64,000 nucleotides of DNA, taken from contig NZ_AP028136.1 of NCBI RefSeq assembly GCF_030297555.1, forward strand, positions 1,488,001 through 1,552,000, given 5' to 3'. A model generated the notes under the pieces. That model was given only the letters and a program-made list of their open reading frames with translations, made no database searches and had not been told where the DNA came from. A program made the position numbers and the translations under genes. Source of the stretch: Polynucleobacter sp. HIN5 (GTDB taxonomy: Bacteria; Pseudomonadota; Gammaproteobacteria; Burkholderiales; Burkholderiaceae). Of the stretch, positions 57,337-64,000 are shown piece by piece (position 1 is the stretch's first letter; each line of letters opens with the position of its first letter).

Positions 57337-58893
57337 ATGAACCTCCTCTCTGCCGCAGCGAAGGTAAGCTCCCTGACCATGATTTCCCGCATTACGGGAT
57401 TGATTCGGGAAACCTTGATCGCTAGAAGCTTTGGCGCCTCGGAGTGGACCGATGCCTTTAATGTAGCTTTCAGGCTCCCCAATCTCTTGCGGCGACTCTT
57501 TGCGGAAGGGGCCTTTTCGCAGGCATTTGTGCCAATCCTGGGCGAAATCTCCAATCGGGGAGAAAAAGATCAGACCCGAGCATTAATCGACGCAATTGCC
57601 ACCATTCTGTTTTGGGCCCTCAGTCTCACGGTCATGATTGGGGTCTTAGCAGCACCGATCCTCGTTTTTATCATTGCAGCGGGCCTTAGGGATGGGGCCG
57701 CCTTTGAGACCACTGTCTTCATGACGCGCGTCATGTTCCCCTACATTGGTCTAATTTCCATGGTTTCGTTATCGGCCGGCATCCTAAATACTTTTGGACG
57801 CTTTGCGGTACCCGCCTTCACGCCCGTACTCCTTAATCTTTCCTTGATCGGTGGCGCCCTTTTCATAGCGCCCACCCTAGAACAACCGATTTATGCCCTA
57901 AGCATTGGGGTCATGATTGGGGGCATCTTGCAGCTAGTGATCCAGATTCCGGCTTTAATGCGACTCGGATTATTGCCTCGAATCGGCCTGCTCCCCCGAA
58001 AAATCAAATCCGCTTGGCAAAACCCCGATGCACGCCGCGTCTTAAAACTCATGGTGCCAGCTGTATTTGCAGTCTCCGTTGCGCAAATTTCCCTGATCAT
58101 CAATACGAATATTGCCTCGCATTTGCAAACCGGTAGCGTTTCATGGCTCTCGTATGCCGATCGCCTCATGGAGTTTCCGACCGCTCTGCTGGGGGTTGCG
58201 CTTGGAACTGTTTTATTACCAAGCCTTAGCAAAGCAAATGCCGCCCAAGATACTGCGCAGGCTGGAGAGTTGTTGATTTGGGGCTTGCGCCTAACCTTTT
58301 TACTGGCAGCGCCCTGCGCGATCGCTTTGTTTATATTTGGCACACCAATCTCAGCTGTTCTATACCATTACGGGCAATTTAATGCGATGGATGTGGAAAT
58401 GACTCGGCAAGCACTAGCTGCCTATGGTGTAGGTCTGATTGGTCTCATTTTGGTCAAGATCTTAGCCCCAGGGTTTTACTCGCGTCAGGATATTCGTACT
58501 CCCGTCAAAATTGCATTGGTGGTCTTGGTATTTACCCAGCTCGCGAATATTGGGCTCGTGCCACTCTTTGCCCATGCTGGCCTTGCGCTATCCGTTGGTC
58601 TTGGAGCCTGTTTAAATGCAGCTTTGTTATGGCTTGGGCTACGTCGACGTGGCGCCCTTCCGAGCGCGGTCGGCTGGTTTAAATATTTTAGCCAACTGCT
58701 TGTTGGCTTATTACCACTGAGTGTGGTGCTTTTTTATGGTGCACAGGCACACGATTGGCTTGCCTTACAAGTCAACCCCTTGATTCGGATAGGTCTTCTT
58801 GGTCTTTGGTTGGGTGCCGCAGCAATCATTTATTTTGCTAGCCTGTGGATCATCGGTTTGCGCTGGCAAAATTTTCTGCGTCATGCAAAATAG
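57337..58893 (+). CDS. murJ: Lipid II flippase MurJ
   Basis: MurJ moves lipid II across the inner membrane for peptidoglycan synthesis. The 518-residue protein has about fourteen hydrophobic segments and the MviN signature around SRITGLIRETLIARSFGAS near residue 17, LPNLLRRLFAEGAFSQAFVP near residue 48 and YADRLMEFPTALLGVALGTV near residue 270. It is first in the run murJ-sirB1-type gene-miaA. The order rpsT|murJ is widespread in proteobacteria. Confidence 0.97.
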   Translation: MNLLSAAAKVSSLTMISRITGLIRETLIARSFGASEWTDAFNVAFRLPNLLRRLFAEGAFSQAFVPILGEISNRGEKDQTRALIDAIATILFWALSLTVMIGVLAAPILVFIIAAGLRDGAAFETTVFMTRVMFPYIGLISMVSLSAGILNTFGRFAVPAFTPVLLNLSLIGGALFIAPTLEQPIYALSIGVMIGGILQLVIQIPALMRLGLLPRIGLLPRKIKSAWQNPDARRVLKLMVPAVFAVSVAQISLIINTNIASHLQTGSVSWLSYADRLMEFPTALLGVALGTVLLPSLSKANAAQDTAQAGELLIWGLRLTFLLAAPCAIALFIFGTPISAVLYHYGQFNAMDVEMTRQALAAYGVGLIGLILVKILAPGFYSRQDIRTPVKIALVVLVFTQLANIGLVPLFAHAGLALSVGLGACLNAALLWLGLRRRGALPSAVGWFKYFSQLLVGLLPLSVVLFYGAQAHDWLALQVNPLIRIGLLGLWLGAAAIIYFASLWIIGLRWQNFLRHAK

Positions 58894-58898
58894 GAAAT

Positions 58899-59741
58899 AT
58901 GCCAACTCAACAACTTGACTACTTTGCCACCCTAGTTGCTGAGGACGAGCATTTTCCTCTAACGGAGGCATGCATTGCGGTAGCCCAGCATGCGTTTCCT
59001 GATTTGGATGTTCAGCATACCCTCGATGAGATTGATCAGCTAGGTGATCGACTCAAAAAACGAATTTCTGCTGATGCTTCTGCGGTGCAGCGACTCCAAC
59101 AACTCAAGCATTTCTTTTATACCGAGCTTGGATTTGGTCCCAACCCCAATGATTTTTATGCCCCCGAGAACTCCTATCTGCATCATGTTTTGCAAAGTCG
59201 TCGAGGTATTCCGATTTCATTGGCGATCTTAATGATGGAGCTGGGTAATCAGATTGGATTAAAAATCCGTGGGGTGTCGTTTCCCAATCACTTCATGTTG
59301 CGCGTTTCCTTGCCGCAAGGCGAGATCATTATGGATCCGCTCACTGGCGCATCCCTATCGAAGCACGAACTTCAAGAGATGCTCGATCCGTATTTAGAGG
59401 CACGGGGATACGTTGGCGAGTTACAACTCCCGCTTAATATTTTTTTACGAGTTTCTAGTTGCCGCGAGATCGTCTCGCGCTTTTTGCGTAACCTGAAACT
59501 CATTTATACCGAACATGAGCGTTGGGAGCGCTTGTTGGGGGTTCAACAGCGGCTTGTGATCCTCTTGCCTGATGCCGTAGAGGAGATTCGGGATCGCGGC
59601 TTAATCTATGCGCAATTAGAGTATTTGCGCCCTGCCATCGATGATATGCAGCAATACCTCACCGAGGTTCCCAACGCCACAGATGCCGATGAAATACGGG
59701 AGCATATCGCCACGCTTGAGCATCAAGTGCGTCAACATTAA
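58899..59741 (+). CDS. SirB1-family protein with transglutaminase-like and TPR regions
   Basis: The 280-residue cytosolic protein has a transglutaminase-like core (about 40-160, with FYAPENSYLHHVLQSRRGIPISLAILMMEL and FPNHFMLRV) and a C-terminal TPR-like helical part. The SirB1/YchA family has no settled function. I use the ATG at 58899 (MPTQQLDYFATLV), five bases past murJ, instead of a start inside murJ. It is probably co-transcribed with murJ and miaA. Confidence 0.88.
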   Translation: MPTQQLDYFATLVAEDEHFPLTEACIAVAQHAFPDLDVQHTLDEIDQLGDRLKKRISADASAVQRLQQLKHFFYTELGFGPNPNDFYAPENSYLHHVLQSRRGIPISLAILMMELGNQIGLKIRGVSFPNHFMLRVSLPQGEIIMDPLTGASLSKHELQEMLDPYLEARGYVGELQLPLNIFLRVSSCREIVSRFLRNLKLIYTEHERWERLLGVQQRLVILLPDAVEEIRDRGLIYAQLEYLRPAIDDMQQYLTEVPNATDADEIREHIATLEHQVRQH

Positions 59742-59755
59742 TTTCAGCAGAGCGG

Positions 59756-60727
59756 ATGCCGGCGAAGGTTTTATCCATTGTGGGCCCCACTGGGGTCGGT
59801 AAAAGTAATTTAGCGCTTGAGTTGGCTAGGGAGTGTCGCCAGCAGCATCAGAACATCGAGATCGTCAGCATGGACTCCGCCCTGGTGTATCGGGGAATGA
59901 ATATCGGGACAGCGAAGCCCACCCCCAATGAGCAAGCCGAGGTTGTACATCATTTGATTGATATTCGTGATCCGAGCGAGAGTTATTCGGCGGCTCATTT
60001 TGCCAGCGATGCAAAACAATTAATTGAAGAGATCCAGGTGCGGGGACATATCCCATTGATAGTGGGTGGAACCATGCTGTACTGGCGAGCCTGGGTCTAT
60101 GGGTTCTCAAAACTGCCGCCTGCAGATCCACAAACCCGCAGGCAACTCGATGAGGAAGCTGCCTTACTGGGTTGGCCTGGCATGCATACCAAGCTTGCTC
60201 AAATTGACCCAATCACTGCCAGTCGACTACAGCCCAACGATAGCCAACGCATTCAGCGAGCACTCGAGGTCTATGCATTAACAGGCCAGCCCTTATCCCA
60301 GTTATTTGAAGAGTCGCCAAGTGCGACAGGGCGCGACTCGGAGCATCTCGAACACGATGTTGAGGTAATTTCTCTAGAGCCTAGCAACCGCCAAGCTCTG
60401 CATGTCCGTCTCGAAGAGCGCTTTGATCAAATGCTGGAAAATAATTTCATCGAGGAGGTGCGCACCTTATTTGAGCGCGGCGACTTGCATACCAATTTGC
60501 CAGCAATTCGCTCAGTGGGCTATCGCCAAGCGTGGGAATACTTAGAGGGCAAGGTAGATTACCCGACGATGAAGCAAAAAGCATACGCCGCCACACGACA
60601 GCTTAGTAAACGTCAGGTGACTTGGCTAAGAGCGATGCAGCGGCATGCGTTTGACCCATTTAACTCAGAAGAACTTCAAGCCGCAAAATCAGTGGCGATG
60701 GCCACTCTCCAAGCGTCCTTTAAATAA
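59756..60727 (+). CDS. miaA: tRNA dimethylallyltransferase
   Basis: MiaA puts a dimethylallyl group on A37 of tRNAs that read UNN codons. The 323-residue protein has the P-loop [12 protein letters not shown] near residue 11, the [16 protein letters not shown] substrate motif near residue 42, and a C-terminal region with QAWEYLEGK and KRQVTWLRA. It depends on isoprenoid from the ispH pathway. It is convergent with purM, whose stop overlaps it by eight bases. Confidence 0.96.
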   Translation: MPAKVLSIVGPTGVGKSNLALELARECRQQHQNIEIVSMDSALVYRGMNIGTAKPTPNEQAEVVHHLIDIRDPSESYSAAHFASDAKQLIEEIQVRGHIPLIVGGTMLYWRAWVYGFSKLPPADPQTRRQLDEEAALLGWPGMHTKLAQIDPITASRLQPNDSQRIQRALEVYALTGQPLSQLFEESPSATGRDSEHLEHDVEVISLEPSNRQALHVRLEERFDQMLENNFIEEVRTLFERGDLHTNLPAIRSVGYRQAWEYLEGKVDYPTMKQKAYAATRQLSKRQVTWLRAMQRHAFDPFNSEELQAAKSVAMATLQASFK

Positions 60728-61766
60728 GAATCGTTTGTGGCGCTCCTTGTGGACGCTGAGTGATATCGCCTAACAACCACGCGTTTAGACCTTGCTGTTC
60801 AATGCTAGTAATCACAGCCTTGGCTTCTTGTTGATTGACGACCACCACCATCCCAATGCCGCAATTGAAAACACGTACCATCTCCGCATCAGCAACGCCG
60901 CCTTTCATTTGCAACCAGCGAAACAGCGGTGGCATCGTCCATGAATCACGTCGCAGTACCGCCTGGGTGTTCTCCGGTAATACGCGTGGGATGTTATCAA
61001 CCAAGCCGCCGCCGGTAATATGCGCCAATCCCTTTAAGGGATGATGCGACATCACATTTAAAAGTTGCTTCACGTAGATTTGAGTGGGTGCCATAACTAA
61101 TTCTTGCAAGGTCTTACCTTCAATCGTCTCGCTCGGTTTTGCGCCAGCTCGCTCAATGATCTTGCGAATTAAGGAATAGCCATTTGAATGCGCACCACTA
61201 GACGCAATTCCAATGATCGCGTCGCCCGGCCGAATACTGGAGCCATCAATAATTTTGGATTTCTCAACCACACCAACCGCAAAGCCTGCCAAATCGTATT
61301 CACCCGGCGGATACATGCCCGGCATCTCAGCAGTTTCACCCCCAATTAAGGCGCAGCCAGCCAACTCGCAACCCTTGGCAATTCCGGCGATTACGGTTGT
61401 TGCTGTATCAACCGATAACTTGCCGCAGGCGAAGTAATCCAGAAAAAAAAGGGATTCGGCGCCTTGAACCAAAATGTCATTGACGCTCATTGCTACCAAA
61501 TCTTGGCCAATCGTCTCATGGGCATTCCACTCAAAAGCAAGCTTTAGTTTGGTGCCAACACCGTCAGTGCCCGATACCAAAATGGGCTCTTTGTAGCGTT
61601 TGGGTACCTCAAATAAGGCCCCAAACCCTCCGATTCCAGCTAAAACGCCCTCGCGCATTGTCTTTTTTGCCAACGGCTTAATGCGGTCAACCAGGGCATC
61701 CCCAGCGTCGATATCAACACCCGCGTCGCGGTAAGACAAGCCTGGGGTTTTTGATGGATTATTCAT
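60720..61766 (-). CDS. purM: Phosphoribosylformylglycinamidine cyclo-ligase
   Basis: PurM closes the imidazole ring of AIR in purine synthesis. The 348-residue protein has [22 protein letters not shown] at the N-terminus, the [14 protein letters not shown] motif near residue 65 and [11 protein letters not shown] near residue 140. I use the ATG at 61766 because the relatives begin near [15 protein letters not shown]; an ATG at 61808 would add 14 residues. It is divergent from perM, with little room for a promoter. Confidence 0.95.
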   Translation of the reverse strand: MNNPSKTPGLSYRDAGVDIDAGDALVDRIKPLAKKTMREGVLAGIGGFGALFEVPKRYKEPILVSGTDGVGTKLKLAFEWNAHETIGQDLVAMSVNDILVQGAESLFFLDYFACGKLSVDTATTVIAGIAKGCELAGCALIGGETAEMPGMYPPGEYDLAGFAVGVVEKSKIIDGSSIRPGDAIIGIASSGAHSNGYSLIRKIIERAGAKPSETIEGKTLQELVMAPTQIYVKQLLNVMSHHPLKGLAHITGGGLVDNIPRVLPENTQAVLRRDSWTMPPLFRWLQMKGGVADAEMVRVFNCGIGMVVVVNQQEAKAVITSIEQQGLNAWLLGDITQRPQGAPQTILI

Positions 61767-61849
61767 AGATGGGTCTTCAAAAAAGGGTAAATCCTGCAGA
61801 TCAGTCATTTACATCGTTAGAATCTCTGAATTCTAGAGTATGAAGGCCT

Positions 61850-62839
61850 ATGGCTGAAATTTTTACCCCTTTTCTATTTGCATTTATTTTGGCTTACATT
61901 CTGAGGCCGCTAGTTCTGCGTCTTCAGAATCTAGGCCTTGGCAAAACCTTTGCCAGCAGTATCGGTATGCTTTTCGGGCTTGGCGTCTTCCTGATCATCC
62001 TATTACTACTGATCAATCTACTGCGCTATGAAATCCCCCTCATTAAGGCACAGCTACCCATTTGGCTTCAAAGTCTACAAACGTGGCTGGGGCCCAAATT
62101 ACTCAGCCTCAATATTGAGATCGATTGGCTTGCCTTGCGGGATGCGATTACCCAAAAATTGACCGCCCATTTCTCTGCAAACGCCAACCAAATATTGAGT
62201 ACGAGTTTTGAGACCATCTTGGCTTCTGGTAGCTCTGTGCTTGGCGGCCTCGTCAATATTGTGTTGATTCTCTTCGTCCTTTTTTATCTACTGATTGATT
62301 GGCAGCACTTCTTTGAATTACTCAAGCAACTACTTCCCATTCGCTATCAAGATACTGCGCTCAGACTGGCACTAGAAACCGACTTGTTACTATCGCAGTA
62401 CCTGCGCGGGCAAATGCTGGTGATTTTGATTATGGCGGTTTTCTACAGCGCTGGATTGAGTTTGACGGGCATGCATGGAGCGCTTGGTCTTGGCGTATTT
62501 ACTGCTTTGGTGATTGTGATTCCTTATATTGGAATTGCACTAGGTCTGATTCTGGCAGTCCTATCGGTCGTTTTGCAATTCGGGCTTGGGCCTGAACTCG
62601 TGATTGTGTTGGTCGTGTTTGGGATCGGCCAAGTGCTCGAGGGGTTTTTCCTAACCCCCCGTTTAGTAGGCGAACGAATTGGGTTACACCCAGTGGCGGT
62701 TTTATTTGCCTTACTAATCTTCGCTAAGTTATTTGGATTTTTTGGTGTGTTACTTGCCCTCCCAGCTAGCGCGGTTGTATTGGTATTAATCCGCTTTGCA
62801 TGGTCGCAATACGCCCAAAGTAGCTGGTATCAAAAGTAA
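61850..62839 (+). CDS. AI-2E/PerM-family membrane protein
   Basis: This 329-residue inner-membrane protein belongs to the AI-2 exporter/PerM family, with FTPFLFAFILAYILRPLVLRL at the very start and the conserved C-terminal block FGIGQVLEGFFLTPRLVGERIGLHPVAVLFALLIFAKL near residue 260. About seven hydrophobic segments are present. Family members usually have another helix before the TPFL segment; here an in-frame stop at 61841 rules that out. Substrate is uncertain. Its stop overlaps the hda start (TAATG), and purM-perM-hda is a common betaproteobacterial order. Confidence 0.9.
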   Translation: MAEIFTPFLFAFILAYILRPLVLRLQNLGLGKTFASSIGMLFGLGVFLIILLLLINLLRYEIPLIKAQLPIWLQSLQTWLGPKLLSLNIEIDWLALRDAITQKLTAHFSANANQILSTSFETILASGSSVLGGLVNIVLILFVLFYLLIDWQHFFELLKQLLPIRYQDTALRLALETDLLLSQYLRGQMLVILIMAVFYSAGLSLTGMHGALGLGVFTALVIVIPYIGIALGLILAVLSVVLQFGLGPELVIVLVVFGIGQVLEGFFLTPRLVGERIGLHPVAVLFALLIFAKLFGFFGVLLALPASAVVLVLIRFAWSQYAQSSWYQK

Positions 62840-63600
62840 TGGCCTCATCCGCACTGCCCCGTCAATTTGCGCTCGATATCAATCAAGCCCCCAAGCCTTC
62901 ACTGCACAATTTTTTACCAAATGGTAATGAAGCGCTGATTGATTCACTGAATCAGTCCATCGCTCGTTGGAGCTCATCACCTAAAACCACCTCTCACTCG
63001 ATTGAAGGGCGCTGGTTTTATTGGTGGGGGACCGATGGTGCTGGATGCTCTCATCTATTAAGTGCTATGGCAAACCAAGCTGAGCAACATCAAGTGGGTT
63101 TGATTCAACTATCCCCCAATGAACCGAGTGGCTGGGTTAATGCTGAGCACAAACTTGCTGCTGCTGTGAGCTCCGCACCCATCATCATGACCTTGGATGA
63201 TATAGATCGACTGGATACGCATCAACAAGCGAGTCTTTTTCGCTTACTCAATTTCGTACATGCCTCACCACACTCGTTTGTGTATCTATCTGGGCATGCG
63301 CCCCCTGCACAATTGGAATTACGAGAAGACTTGCGCACCCGTCTTGGCTGGGGACTAATCTTTGAAGTTCATCCGCTATCTGATTCAGAGAAGATCGAGG
63401 CACTGTCGCGCGCTGCAAAAGAGCGGGGTCTGATCTTATCCAACGAGGTTTTGCCTTGGTTAATTCATCATTTCTATCGGGATATGCCAAGTTTGATGGC
63501 ATTACTCGATGCACTCGATGCCTATTCTTTGGAGACCAAGCGCGCCATTACCCTACCCTTGGTTCGTGAGCTCTTACAAATATCCGGACATACACCATGA
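62839..63600 (+). CDS. hda: DnaA regulatory inactivator Hda
   Basis: Hda, with the DNA-bound sliding clamp, triggers ATP hydrolysis by DnaA to prevent re-initiation. The 253-residue AAA+ protein starts with the clamp-binding-like motif QFALDI near residue 9. Its P-loop is degenerate (WGTDGAGCSHLL); Hda proteins commonly have AGRSHLL there, so a cysteine replaces the arginine. Walker B is IIMTLDDIDRL. The DnaA-like duplicate lacks a DNA-binding domain IV, as expected. It is coupled to perM and overlaps the HAD gene (ATGA). Confidence 0.92.
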   Translation: MASSALPRQFALDINQAPKPSLHNFLPNGNEALIDSLNQSIARWSSSPKTTSHSIEGRWFYWWGTDGAGCSHLLSAMANQAEQHQVGLIQLSPNEPSGWVNAEHKLAAAVSSAPIIMTLDDIDRLDTHQQASLFRLLNFVHASPHSFVYLSGHAPPAQLELREDLRTRLGWGLIFEVHPLSDSEKIEALSRAAKERGLILSNEVLPWLIHHFYRDMPSLMALLDALDAYSLETKRAITLPLVRELLQISGHTP

Positions 63601-64000
63601 CTCGTTTAGCCCTATTTGATTTGGATCACACCCTCTTACCGTTTGACAGCGATTACGAGTGGGGGCAGTTTCTGGTGCGCTTAGGTGTTGTCGATGGGGA
63701 GCAATACGCTAAAGCCAACGATCAGTTTTATGCCGATTACAAAATTGGTAAGCTCGATATTGATGCATTCTTACGTTTTGCCTTAAGGCCCTTGGCTGAC
63801 AATCCACGTGCGCAATTGGAAGGCTGGCATCGTGCATTTATGCAAGAGAAGATCGATGGACGTCTGCATCCGCAAGCTATTGCCCTTGTACAACGGCATC
63901 TCGAAGCAGGTGATTTGTGTTGCGTAGTAACCGCCACCAATAGTTTTGTTACGCGCCCAATTGTGAACGCCTTTGGAATTGAACATCTGGTTGCTACTGA
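63597..64000 (+). CDS. HAD-superfamily hydrolase, IB type (partial)
   Basis: The first 134 residues of a HAD-IB phosphatase are visible; the rest runs past the window end. The catalytic motif LALFDLDHTLLPFDSDYEW gives the nucleophile and acid aspartates at about residues 8 and 10, and motif II reads CCVVTATNSF near residue 110. Relatives resemble SerB-like phosphoserine phosphatases, but the substrate is not known. Its start overlaps the hda stop (ATGA), so it is in the same unit. Confidence 0.9.
   Translation, partial: MTRLALFDLDHTLLPFDSDYEWGQFLVRLGVVDGEQYAKANDQFYADYKIGKLDIDAFLRFALRPLADNPRAQLEGWHRAFMQEKIDGRLHPQAIALVQRHLEAGDLCCVVTATNSFVTRPIVNAFGIEHLVAT

Noticed and set aside
62839..63600. 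Hda P-loop lacking the lysine as evidence of a dead ATPase
   Set aside because: Hda proteins commonly have a degenerate P-loop; only the cysteine in place of the usual arginine is a minor variation.

Overview
The window looks like ordinary core chromosome of a betaproteobacterium of the family Burkholderiaceae. A small-genome freshwater Polynucleobacter is the best guess, from the protein sequences and the gene order: divergent pepA | lptF-lptG, nadD-rsfS-rlmH-maf-rng, purM | perM-hda-HAD, ileS-lspA-coaBC-dut, and Bug/Tct-type transporters. That assignment is inference from recall; no 16S gene is present. Coding density is very high. The only gap over 300 bases is the clpS-cspA intergenic region. 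I see no insertion sequence, phage, CRISPR array or broken gene. The two end genes are cut by the window edges.

Layout. 1-3.5 kb (minus): malonate use, with malonyl-CoA decarboxylase, a Bug/TctC solute-binding protein and a malonyl-CoA synthetase-like AMP-forming ligase. 3.5-8.7 kb: lgt, holC and pepA (minus), divergent from lptF-lptG and a CysB-type regulator. A tRNA-Leu(CAA) follows at 9.7 kb. 9.8-17.6 kb: quinone oxidoreductase (minus), then yebC, purD, hemF, nadD, rsfS, rlmH, maf and rng. 17.6-22.1 kb: lipid A/LPS module, with msbA divergent from three glycosyltransferases. 22.1-32.3 kb: tusA-like and alaS (minus), tctB-tctA, glnS, an SDR gene, an iron-sulfur flavin reductase and an acetylornithine-type aminotransferase. 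32.3-37.0 kb: a complete branched-chain amino-acid ABC transporter (livFGMHK, minus). 37.0-43.1 kb: ispH, fkpB, radC, rpmB-rpmG, a fatty acid desaturase, an RsmB-type methyltransferase and purN. 43.1-49.1 kb: ribF-ileS-lspA-coaBC-dut. 49.2-56.8 kb: clpA-clpS, cspA, icd, a DUF192 protein, ppnP, argG and argF. 56.9-64 kb: rpsT, murJ, a SirB1-type protein, miaA, purM, perM, hda and a HAD hydrolase.

Genes that work together: msbA, lptF and lptG move LPS outward while the glycosyltransferases build its core. The malonate genes form a catabolic unit ending in acetyl-CoA, and their TctC has no membrane partner beside it. TctB and TctA lie 23 kb away with no TctC of their own. argG and argF are neighbouring arginine steps, and the argD-like aminotransferase may supply their pathway. 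clpS delivers N-degron substrates to clpA. lgt and lspA are the first two steps of lipoprotein maturation.

No new multi-gene system was found. The signal I think most deserves a second look is regulatory. At least eight genes that begin transcription units have a -10-like hexamer matching TATAAT at 5 or 6 of 6 positions, placed 5-7 bases before the start codon, and no clear Shine-Dalgarno sequence. This suggests leaderless mRNAs. The msbA/glycosyltransferase pair is the tightest case: each gene's start codon overlaps the other's -10 box.
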